Source: Hymenobacter aquaticus
Lineage (GTDB): Bacteria > Bacteroidota > Bacteroidia > Cytophagales > Hymenobacteraceae
Assembly: GCF_004765605.1 (NCBI RefSeq)
Contig: NZ_SRLC01000001.1
Span: 2,914,001 to 2,978,000, forward strand
Reading direction: 5' to 3'
Length of the DNA stretch: 64,000 nucleotides
This document shows positions 35,162-43,116 of the stretch, one piece after another. The first letter of the stretch is position 1. The number at the start of each line of letters is the position of its first letter. The position numbers and the translations under genes are program-made. The notes under the pieces are model-generated. The model was not told the origin of the DNA and did no database searches. It worked only from the letters and a program-made list of their open reading frames with translations.

Positions 35162-36634
35162 ATGAAAACCCCGAACCAACTTCTGACCCGCCTGGCCACG
35201 GCCCTGCTGCTCCCGGCCCTGCTGCTGAGCGCCTGCACCTCCAAGCCCGCCGACGCCCCGGCTCCGGGCGGCGGCGGGGGCGGCGTCATCACGCCGCCCG
35301 TCACGGGCCCGTCGCAGGTGGCCCTGTGGCTGACCACCACCGACCAGGTGGCGCTGTTCCGGAAAAGCACGGCGGTGCTGAATTTTCAGGCCCCGACCGG
35401 CAACAACCCCACCATCGTGGTGGACACGACCCAAACGTATCAGTCGATAGACGGGTTTGGCTACACGCTCACGGGGGGCAGCGCCACGCTGCTGAATCAG
35501 CTGAGCGCCACCGCCCGGGCCGCGCTGCTCAAGGAGCTGTTTGCCACCGACGAAACCAATATCGGGGTCAGCTACCTGCGCATCAGCATCGGGGCCTCCG
35601 ACCTGAGCGACCGGCCCTACACCTACGACGATCTGCCTTCCGGGCAGACCGACCCCACCCTGGCCCAGTTCAGCCTGCAGCCCGACAAGACCGACCTGAT
35701 TCCGGTGCTCAAGGAAATTCTGGCGCTGAATCCCACGCTCAAGATTCTGGGCTCCCCGTGGTCGGCCCCGGCCTGGATGAAAACCAACGCCAGCCTGAAG
35801 GGCGGCTCGCTCAAGCCCGAGTACTACGCGGCCTACGCCGACTACTTCGTGAAGTACCTCAGGGCCATGCAGGCCGAGGGCATCACGCTGGATGCCCTGA
35901 CGGTGCAGAACGAGCCCCTGAACCCCGACAACAACCCCAGCCTGTATATGACGGCCGCCGAGCAGGGCACTTTCATCAAGCAGAACCTGGGCCCCGCCTT
36001 GCGCGCGGCCGGACTCAGCACCAAGATTATCCTGTATGACCACAACGCCGACCGCACCGACTACCCGCTGGCTATCCTGGCCGACGCGGCGGTGCGGCCC
36101 TACGTGGATGGCTCGGCGTTTCACCTCTACGCCGGCAACATCAGCGCCCTGAGTGCAGTGCACGCGGCCTACCCCGACAAGGGCGTCTACTTCACCGAGC
36201 AGTGGGTGGGCGGGCCCGGCAACTTCGCCGGCGACTTCAGCTGGCACGTGAATAACCTCATCATCGGGGCCACGCGCAACTGGAGCAAGAACGTGCTGGA
36301 GTGGAACCTGGCCGCCGACCAGAACTACGGCCCCCGCACCCAGGGCGGCTGCCCCAACTGCCTGGGCGCGCTGACCATCAACGGCGGCAGCGTGACGCGC
36401 AACACGGCCTACTACACCGTGGCCCACGCCAGCAAGTTCGTGCGGCCCGGCTCGGTGCGCGTGGCTACCAACCTGCCCGCCAACCTGCCCAACGTGGCCT
36501 TCAAAGCGCCCAATGGCCGGAAGGTGCTCATCGTGCAGAACAGCGGGGCCACCCAAACCTTCGACATCAGCTACCGGGGCAAGGTCGTCAGTTCGACGCT
36601 GACCGCCGGGGCCGTGGGCACCTACGTCTGGTAA
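35162..36634 (+). CDS. Glycoside hydrolase family 30 lipoprotein, copy 2
   Basis: A 490-aa lipoprotein (LLSAC, Cys about 25) with a flexible Gly/Pro-rich linker (about 37-47) that should hold the enzyme away from the membrane. Catalytic Glu251 (TVQNEP) and Glu346 (YFTEQWVG) align with copy 1, and long stretches are near-identical (SLQPDK, GGSLKPE, LLKELF, AGAVGTYVW). This shows tandem duplication. Copies differ most at the signal/linker and in loops around the barrel. Retention of both suggests different locations or substrate preferences on the same glucan. Confidence 0.92.
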   Translation: MKTPNQLLTRLATALLLPALLLSACTSKPADAPAPGGGGGGVITPPVTGPSQVALWLTTTDQVALFRKSTAVLNFQAPTGNNPTIVVDTTQTYQSIDGFGYTLTGGSATLLNQLSATARAALLKELFATDETNIGVSYLRISIGASDLSDRPYTYDDLPSGQTDPTLAQFSLQPDKTDLIPVLKEILALNPTLKILGSPWSAPAWMKTNASLKGGSLKPEYYAAYADYFVKYLRAMQAEGITLDALTVQNEPLNPDNNPSLYMTAAEQGTFIKQNLGPALRAAGLSTKIILYDHNADRTDYPLAILADAAVRPYVDGSAFHLYAGNISALSAVHAAYPDKGVYFTEQWVGGPGNFAGDFSWHVNNLIIGATRNWSKNVLEWNLAADQNYGPRTQGGCPNCLGALTINGGSVTRNTAYYTVAHASKFVRPGSVRVATNLPANLPNVAFKAPNGRKVLIVQNSGATQTFDISYRGKVVSSTLTAGAVGTYVW

Positions 36635-36779
36635 GCTGCCCGCCCGGCCCGCCTTTTCTCTTTACCTCACTCCCGCTGCCTACCGCCTGACAACCCGCTT
36701 TCCGCCCCGTTTGCCCGCTTTCCGCACCTGTTCACCGCTCTGTTTCCCATTTTTTCCACCACCAAAATTCCTACAGAAC

Positions 36780-38912
36780 ATGAACAAAACTACGCTTCTC
36801 GCCGGCCCGCTGCGCCGGCTGCGCAACCTGCTGGTGCTGACGACGGGCCTGGGCCTGGCCCACCACGCCGCCGCGCAAAGCTTTCTGCGCGCCGACGGCC
36901 AGCGCATCGTGAATGCCAGCAACCAGGAAGTGATTCTGAACGGCATGAACCTGGGCAACTGGGCCGTGCAGGAAGGCTACATGATGAAAGTGGGCTGGCC
37001 GGGGGCCACGATAAACGGCGCCACGAAGCAGACGCAGGGCGCGGTAAAAAAGAGCCTCTACAACGCGGGCATGAGCGACGCGGCCGTGGAAACCTTCTAC
37101 CAGAACTACCGCGACAATTTCATTACCAAGCCCGATATCGACTACATCGCCAGCAAGGGCTTCAACTGCGTGCGCCTGCCGCTGCACTACGAGCTGTTCC
37201 TGACGCCCAGCCAGCGGGCCGTGCGCAACAGCGTGATGCGCGGCACCGTCTCGTACGACTCCTACGTAAGCCAGCTCACGGGCTGGTACAACGCCAATCA
37301 GCTCTTCACGGACCCGGCCAACATGGCGGCGCTGGCCATGATTGACAACACGCTGGCCTGGGCCCAGGCCAACAACATGTACGTGGTGCTCGACATGCAC
37401 GCCGTGCCCGGCTCCCAGGGCACCGACGCCAACATTGCCGACCAGATTGTGGCCAACGACCTCTGGAACCGGCAAATCAACCAGGACGTGCTCGACCGGC
37501 TGTGGCGCTTCGTCTCGAACCGCTACAAGAACGACGCCCGGGTGGCCATGTACGACCTCATCAATGAGCCCAACAACTACCCCAGCAACCAGAAGATTCA
37601 CGACGTATTTCAGCGCCTGATTACCTCCATCCGGGGCCAGGGCGACAACCACCTGATCCTGGTAGAGGGCAACGGCTGGGGCAACGACTACAACTACCTG
37701 GAGCCATTTATTTTCCCGAACCGCTCGAACCTGGTGTATAACTCCCACCGCTACAGCGCCCAGGGCTACCTGATGGACAACGGCGTGAACTCGACTGGCG
37801 GCAGCCCCAACACCATCCGCTTTATCGGCGACCTACGCAACTTCCGCAGCACGCACAACGTGCCGATCTGGGTGGGGGAAACCGGCGAGAACCCCGACGA
37901 CAACTGGATGCGCGAGGCGGCCAAAAACCTCAACTCCGTCGGCATCGGCTGGTGCCACTGGACCTACAAGCGCTTCGAGGACCGCAGCAACCCGGCCTTC
38001 ATGCACATCAACCCGCCCTACGTGGTCGACGGCCCGGCCGGTCTGAGCCAGGTCCTGACCAACATTCAGTGGGCCAACTGCGTGCCCAACACCACCGTGG
38101 CGGCCGTGTCGCCCAACCAGAACGGCATCGTCAACTACCCCGGCGGCGGCAACTACAACGGCACCACCGCCCCGCCCAGCGGCCCCAGCATCGGGCGCAT
38201 CTACGAAATCAGCTCCAAGAACGGCGGCAAGGCTATGGAAGTCTCGGCTAACTCCCAGGCCAACGGCGGCCGGGTGCAGCAGTGGGGCTGGGTGGCCTCG
38301 GCCAGCCAGAAGTGGAAGCTCGTGGACGCCGGCGGCGGCTACGTGCGCATCGTAAACCTGAACAGCAACAAGAGCCTCGACATTGCCGGCCCCAGCACCG
38401 CCGACGGGGCCGCCGTGCACCAGTGGGACTGGCTGAGCCAGGATAGCCAGTACTGGCAGATCATCGGCAACGGCGACGGCACCTACCGCATCATCAGCAA
38501 GTACAGCGGCAAGGCCCTCGACGTGGCAAACAACTCTACCGCCGACGGCGCGGCCGTGCACATGTGGACCTACGGCGGCGGCGACAACCAGCGCTGGTGG
38601 TTCTCGGACCAGGGCGCGGCCCGCACCACCCTGGCCACGGCCGGCGCGGCCCTCGACAGCCGCCTGCAGCTCTACCCCACCACCGTGGCCGCCCAGCTCA
38701 GCTTCGACTACACCGCCGACCAGGCCCACCGCGTGCAATTGCAGCTGGTGGACCTGCTGGGCAAAACCGTGCTCCAGCGCCCCGAAGCCCCGGTGCACGC
38801 CGGCCTGAACACCTTCCAGCTGAACGTGGCCGCGCTGCCCGCCGGCGTATACGTGCTGCGCGTGGGCACGCCCGAGGGGCAGCTCCAGCGCCGCCTCGTT
38901 ATCAGCCACTAG
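36780..38912 (+). CDS. GH5 glycosidase with ricin-type lectin and type IX sorting domain
   Basis: A 710-aa secreted multidomain enzyme; ATG 36780 begins the signal peptide ending near AAA-QSF. The GH5 domain (about 35-445) opens with ILNGMNLGNWAVQEGY, like exo-beta-1,3-glucanase-type GH5 proteins, and has acid/base Glu263 (DLINEPNN) and nucleophile Glu367 (IWVGETGEN). A ricin-type beta-trefoil lectin follows (about 470-620) with three QxW-like repeats. The tail (about 630-710) is a type IX secretion sorting domain (LQLYPTTV..., LPAGVYVLRV). It is thus secreted or anchored at the surface, unlike its lipoprotein neighbours. Substrate beta-1,3-glucan is a reasonable guess. Confidence 0.93.
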   Translation: MNKTTLLAGPLRRLRNLLVLTTGLGLAHHAAAQSFLRADGQRIVNASNQEVILNGMNLGNWAVQEGYMMKVGWPGATINGATKQTQGAVKKSLYNAGMSDAAVETFYQNYRDNFITKPDIDYIASKGFNCVRLPLHYELFLTPSQRAVRNSVMRGTVSYDSYVSQLTGWYNANQLFTDPANMAALAMIDNTLAWAQANNMYVVLDMHAVPGSQGTDANIADQIVANDLWNRQINQDVLDRLWRFVSNRYKNDARVAMYDLINEPNNYPSNQKIHDVFQRLITSIRGQGDNHLILVEGNGWGNDYNYLEPFIFPNRSNLVYNSHRYSAQGYLMDNGVNSTGGSPNTIRFIGDLRNFRSTHNVPIWVGETGENPDDNWMREAAKNLNSVGIGWCHWTYKRFEDRSNPAFMHINPPYVVDGPAGLSQVLTNIQWANCVPNTTVAAVSPNQNGIVNYPGGGNYNGTTAPPSGPSIGRIYEISSKNGGKAMEVSANSQANGGRVQQWGWVASASQKWKLVDAGGGYVRIVNLNSNKSLDIAGPSTADGAAVHQWDWLSQDSQYWQIIGNGDGTYRIISKYSGKALDVANNSTADGAAVHMWTYGGGDNQRWWFSDQGAARTTLATAGAALDSRLQLYPTTVAAQLSFDYTADQAHRVQLQLVDLLGKTVLQRPEAPVHAGLNTFQLNVAALPAGVYVLRVGTPEGQLQRRLVISH

Positions 38913-38986
38913 CCTGATTTCCCCACTACGGCCGGCCTTTCGGGGTCGGCCGTAACAGCGGGCCTGCCCGCGCATATTTTATCCTC

Positions 38987-40465
38987 ATGCTCAATAAGTT
39001 TCTCCCCTCTCTTGCCCTGCTGACTGCGCTGAGCGCAGGTGGCGCGGTGGCCCAGAAAGCCGCCAACCCGACCCGTAACTTCGCGGCCTACTCGGTGGCC
39101 GGTAAAAAGGCCCAGGTATACGCCACCGTAGCCGGCACCGACAAGCGCTTGGCCGCCGGCGAAACCCTCTCGTTTCAGCCCCTGGCCCAGCCCCTGGAAA
39201 CCCAGGTCTGCGTGTTCGTGGACCCCACCAAGACGTTTCAGTCGGTGCTCGGCATCGGCGGGGCCCTGACCGACGCCTCGGCCGAAACCTACGCCAAGCT
39301 CAGCAAAGACCAGCAGCAGGAGTTTATGCAGGCCTACTACAGCCCCACCAAGGGCATTGGCTACACCCTGGCCCGCACCAGCATTGCCAGCTCCGACTTC
39401 AGCAGCGCCCCCTACGACTACGTGGCCGACCAGGACGCGAGCCTCAAAACCTTCAGCGTCCGGCACGACGAGCAGTACCGCATCCCGTTCATCAAGCAGG
39501 CCATAGCCGCCGCCGGCGGTAAGCTGACCATGTACGTGGCCCCCTGGAGCCCACCGGCCTGGATGAAGGACAACAACAACCGCCTCAAGGGCGGCAAGCT
39601 GCTGCCCCAGTACCGCCAAGCCTGGGCCGACCACTACGTCAAGTTCATCAAGGAGTATGAGCGCCAGGGCATCCCGATCTGGGGCCTGAGCACCCAGAAC
39701 GAGCCGATGGCCGTGCAGAAGTGGGAATCCTGCCTGTTCACCGCCACCGAGGAGCGTGACTTCATCAAGGAATACCTGGGCCCCACGCTGAAAAAAGGCG
39801 GCCTCGGCGACCGGAAGCTCATTGCCTGGGACCACAACCGCGACCAGGTCTACCAGCGGGCCAGCACCATCCTCGACGACCCCCAGGCCGCCCAGTACGT
39901 GTGGGGCGTGGGCTACCACTGGTACGAAACCTGGACCGGCAGCCAGATGATGTTCGACAACGTGCGCCGCGTCCACGAAACCTACCCCAACACCAACCTG
40001 CTGCTCACCGAGGCCTGCATCGAGAAGTTCGACTTCAACAAAGTCAACGACTGGAGCCTGGGCGAGAAGTACGGCCTGTCGATGATTAACGACTTCAACA
40101 ACGGCAACGTGGGCTGGACCGACTGGAACATCCTGCTCGACGAAACCGGCGGCCCCAACCACGTCCAGAACTTCTGCTACGCCCCCATTATCGGCGATAC
40201 GCGCACCGGCAAGCTGATTTACACCAACATCTACTACTACATCGGCCACTTCTCCAAGTTCATCCGGCCCGGGGCCAAGCGCATCGTCAGCTCTTCCAAC
40301 CGCGACCATCTGAGCACCACTGCCTTCCGCAACCCCGACGGCAAAGTAGCTGTGGTGGTGATGAACGACGGCGACAAAGCCCAGGATTTCCAGCTCTGGC
40401 TGCAAGGCCAGGCCGCCGCCGTGAGCAGCCAGCCCCACTCGATTATGACGTTGGTGGTCAACTAA
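38987..40465 (+). CDS. Glycoside hydrolase family 30 enzyme, divergent third copy
   Basis: A 492-aa exported enzyme with a Sec signal (cleavage near GAVAQ) and no lipobox. GH30 features are GIGGALTDASAETY, YVAPWSPPAWMKDN, acid/base Glu239 (STQNEP), nucleophile Glu342 (LLTEACIE) and IIGHFSKFIRPGAKRI. It is only distantly related to the two tandem copies and resembles the glucosylceramidase/beta-1,6-glucanase branch. It is the likely periplasmic enzyme of the set, acting on imported oligosaccharides. After its TAA the same frame stays open to 40736 through a proline-rich repeat array. Confidence 0.92.
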   Translation: MLNKFLPSLALLTALSAGGAVAQKAANPTRNFAAYSVAGKKAQVYATVAGTDKRLAAGETLSFQPLAQPLETQVCVFVDPTKTFQSVLGIGGALTDASAETYAKLSKDQQQEFMQAYYSPTKGIGYTLARTSIASSDFSSAPYDYVADQDASLKTFSVRHDEQYRIPFIKQAIAAAGGKLTMYVAPWSPPAWMKDNNNRLKGGKLLPQYRQAWADHYVKFIKEYERQGIPIWGLSTQNEPMAVQKWESCLFTATEERDFIKEYLGPTLKKGGLGDRKLIAWDHNRDQVYQRASTILDDPQAAQYVWGVGYHWYETWTGSQMMFDNVRRVHETYPNTNLLLTEACIEKFDFNKVNDWSLGEKYGLSMINDFNNGNVGWTDWNILLDETGGPNHVQNFCYAPIIGDTRTGKLIYTNIYYYIGHFSKFIRPGAKRIVSSSNRDHLSTTAFRNPDGKVAVVVMNDGDKAQDFQLWLQGQAAAVSSQPHSIMTLVVN

Positions 40466-40487
40466 AGCCATTTTCGGGTTGCTATCC

Positions 40488-40532
40488 GGCCGGGGGGTAG
40501 AGACGCCTACGTCGCGTCTCTACCCCCCGGCC
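40488..40532 (+). terminator. GC-rich hairpin after the third GH30 gene
   Basis: Two 19-bp arms (40488-40506 and 40514-40532) containing GTAGAGACGC are exact reverse complements around a 7-nt loop. There is no T-run, so it may be a member of the GAGACGC repeat family that also stabilises or ends the transcript. Confidence 0.6.
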
Positions 40533-40564
40533 CCGCAACTGGCTCTGACACCTGCCCCGCCCGC

Positions 40565-40790
40565 CCCGAAACCTCAGCCGTAGCACCCGAAACGCCGCCG
40601 GTAGCACCCGAAGCCTCGCCCGCAGCACCCGAAGCCTCGCCCGTAGCGCCCGAAGCCCTGGCCGTAGCGCCCGAAACGCCGCCGGTAGCCCCCGAAGCCT
40701 CCGCCGTAGCAACCGAAGAGGCATCCGGTAGCTAATTTCACGGCTTCGGGGGCTACGGCTGGGTCTTCGGGTGCTACCAGCGGCGGCTGG
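40565..40790. repeat. Tandem array of 21-bp units (array B) with inverted units
   Basis: Eight units of the form CCCGAAGCCTCGCCCGTAGC follow one another at exactly 21 bp (CCCGAA or ACCGAA at 40565, 40586, 40607, 40628, 40649, 40670, 40691, 40712). Two more units lie in reverse orientation at about 40741-40790. The plus-strand frame encodes VAPEASP heptads but lacks a start other than read-through of the upstream GH30 stop. Confidence 0.8.
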
Positions 40791-40898
40791 GACTACCAGC
40801 CCGCTGGTTGCCGAACCCTTTCTTTCTCTTCGCCATTTACATTCGCGCCGGCAGCCGCCCCGCCGGCCGCTTGCGCGCTTCTCCCGGTTTCATCAGGC

Positions 40899-41636
40899 AT
40901 GACTACTCTTCAAAAACAACTGGCTTTGCGTTGGTCACAGGTGAGCCGCCTGCTGCTGGCCGCCCTCCTACTGGCCCCGGTGGTAGCCCTGGCCCAGCAG
41001 CCCATCCCCGACTACGCCAAGCTGGAACGCTACGCGGCGGCCAACGAGCGGCTGCCGGCCCCGCCGGCGAGTCCGGCCCGGGTGGTCATCATCGGCAACT
41101 CCATTACCGAGGGCTGGGTCAAGACCGACTCGGCTTTCTTCCAGGGCAAGCCCTACGGCTACGTCGGGCGGGGCATCAGCGGGCAGCACACGGGCCAGAC
41201 GCTGCTGCGCTTCCGCCCGGACGTCATCAACCTGCGGCCGGCGGTGGTGGTCATCATCGTGGGCACCAACGACGTGGCCGAGAATGGCGGCCCCTACCTG
41301 CCCGAGCGCACGATGGGCAACATCATGAGCATGGTGGAGCTGGCCCAGGCCCACCGCATCCGGGTGGTGCTGGCCTCGGTGCTGCCCGCCGCCGACTTCT
41401 GGTGGCGCAAAGGCCTGAACCCGGCCCCCAAAATCGTAGCCCTGAATCAGCGGCTCAAAGCCTACGCCGCCCAGCAGCACCTGGTCTACCTCGACTTCCA
41501 CACCCCGATGGCCGACGAGCAGCAGGGCCTAAAGAAAGTGTACGGCGAAGACGGCGTGCACCCCAACCTGGCCGGCTACCGCGTGATGGAGCCCTTGCTG
41601 AACCAGGCCGTGGCCCAGGCCCTGAAACGAAAATAA
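40899..41636 (+). CDS. SGNH/GDSL-family hydrolase
   Basis: A 245-aa exported hydrolase with signal peptide (cleavage near VVALAQ). SGNH blocks are visible: block I VIIGNSITEG with the nucleophile Ser, block III VGTNDV, and block V DGVHPNLAGY with catalytic Asp/His. Members are esterases or lipases acting on acetyl groups of sugars, platelet-activating-factor-like lipids or other esters. Position in the glycan locus suggests removal of acyl groups from the target polysaccharide, but this is inferred. Confidence 0.9.
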   Translation: MTTLQKQLALRWSQVSRLLLAALLLAPVVALAQQPIPDYAKLERYAAANERLPAPPASPARVVIIGNSITEGWVKTDSAFFQGKPYGYVGRGISGQHTGQTLLRFRPDVINLRPAVVVIIVGTNDVAENGGPYLPERTMGNIMSMVELAQAHRIRVVLASVLPAADFWWRKGLNPAPKIVALNQRLKAYAAQQHLVYLDFHTPMADEQQGLKKVYGEDGVHPNLAGYRVMEPLLNQAVAQALKRK

Positions 41637-41693
41637 CCCGCCGGCCCACCGGCGGCGCTTGCCGCTTTTTCTCTCCCTTTCCATTTCTTTCTC

Positions 41694-42968
41694 ATGGCTT
41701 TAGTTGCCCCTTCCGCCGTCGGTGCCCCGCCCGCCGCCGACCACGACCAGAATACGCCCAACTACACCCCGGCCCTATCGTCGCTCACGGTGCTGTTCTT
41801 CATGATGGGCTTTATCACCTGCCTGAACGACATCCTGATTCCCTACCTCAAGGCTATTTTCGCGCTGAGCTACACCCAGGCCAACCTGATTAACTTCTGC
41901 TTTTTCGGGGCCTACTTCGTGATGGGTATTCCGGCCGGGCGGCTGGTGCAGCGCCTGGGCTACAAGGGCGGCATGCTGGTCGGCTTTCTGATTGCGGCCC
42001 TGGGCTGCGTGCTGTTTTACCCCGCCGCCGCCAGCCGCAGCTACGGGCTGTTCTTGGCCGCGCTGTTTGTGCTGGCTACCGGCGTGGTGCTGCTGCAAGT
42101 GGCCGGCAACCCCTACGTGGCCATTCTGGGGCCGGCCCGCTCGGCCCCGGCCCGCCTCACCCTCACCCAGGCCTTCAACTCGCTGGGTACCACCGTGGCC
42201 CCGCTGCTGGGCGCCGCCCTGATTCTGAGTCACCTGCCCGACCTGGAAACCGCCAGCGCCGCCGCCATCGACGTGCGCGCCGTGCAGACGCCCTACCTGG
42301 CCATTGCCGCCGTGCTGCTGGTTATCAGCGGGCTGCTGTGGTGGCTGAAGCTGCCCAAAATCGTGCACGCCCCCGACGAAACCGTCGCCCCGGCCGGGCA
42401 GCAGGCCTGGCACTACCGCCACCTGGTGCTGGGCATGGTGGGCATTTTTGCCTACGTGGGCGGCGAGGTGGCCATCGGCTCCCACATCGTGAGCTACCTG
42501 CACCTGCCCGAGGTCATGAACCTGACGCCCAAGCTGGCCGGCAAAATGGTGGCCTACTACTGGGGCGGGGCCATGGTGGGCCGCTTTATCGGGGCCTACC
42601 TCTTGAACAAGTTCAACCCCGGCCGCCTGCTGGCCTTCAACGCGGTAGGCGCGGTCATCCTCCTCCTGATTTCGGTCAGCACCACGGGGGCCACCGCCAT
42701 GTGGAGCCTGCTGGCCGTGGGCCTGATGAACTCCATCATGTTTGCTACCATTTTCACGATGGCCGTGGCCGGGCTGGGCCGCCACACCGAGCAAGCCTCG
42801 GGCCTGCTGAACGTGGCCATCGTGGGCGGAGCCGTGGTGCCGCTGCTGTTCGCCCTGGTTGCCGATGCCAGCACCCTGCAATGGGCCTTCATCCTGCCCG
42901 GGCTGTGCTACCTCTACATCGTGTGGTACGGCCTGAAAGGCCACGTGCCCCAGCCCGCCGCGCGGTAA
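41694..42968 (+). CDS. FHS-family sugar permease (MFS)
   Basis: A 424-aa inner-membrane transporter with about twelve membrane segments. The sequence VLFFMMGFITCLNDILIPYLKAIFALSY and the NPYVAILGP motif are typical of the fucose/glucose/galactose:H+ symporter family. It should import the monosaccharide (glucose if the target is a beta-glucan) released by the upstream enzymes. It is the last gene of the locus and is followed by the inverted repeat at 42997-43090 whose end has a T-run. Confidence 0.92.
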   Translation: MALVAPSAVGAPPAADHDQNTPNYTPALSSLTVLFFMMGFITCLNDILIPYLKAIFALSYTQANLINFCFFGAYFVMGIPAGRLVQRLGYKGGMLVGFLIAALGCVLFYPAAASRSYGLFLAALFVLATGVVLLQVAGNPYVAILGPARSAPARLTLTQAFNSLGTTVAPLLGAALILSHLPDLETASAAAIDVRAVQTPYLAIAAVLLVISGLLWWLKLPKIVHAPDETVAPAGQQAWHYRHLVLGMVGIFAYVGGEVAIGSHIVSYLHLPEVMNLTPKLAGKMVAYYWGGAMVGRFIGAYLLNKFNPGRLLAFNAVGAVILLLISVSTTGATAMWSLLAVGLMNSIMFATIFTMAVAGLGRHTEQASGLLNVAIVGGAVVPLLFALVADASTLQWAFILPGLCYLYIVWYGLKGHVPQPAAR

Positions 42969-42996
42969 GCCGGGCCAGTAGAATTGTTTCGAACAG

Positions 42997-43090
42997 AACG
43001 TCATGTCGACCAACGGGAGACATCTTGCGTGCAGTAGTAATCAAATTACCATTGCCCGCGAGATGCTTCGACTCCGCTCAGCATGACGTT
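42997..43090. repeat. REP-like inverted repeat element, copy 2
   Basis: Imperfect arms begin AACGTCATGTCGACCAACGG and end CTCAGCATGACGTT, with GAGATGCTTCGA on the right arm and a TAATCAAATTACCATTG centre. A CTTTTTTTG run follows, so it can act as a terminator between the convergent permease and L,D-transpeptidase genes. Confidence 0.75.
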
Positions 43091-43116
43091 CTTTTTTTGT
43101 CTTGTCAACGCCAGAC

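Noticed and set aside
40482..40724. Arg/Leu heptad protein on the minus strand of array B
   Set aside because: Pure consequence of translating the 21-bp repeat in antisense.
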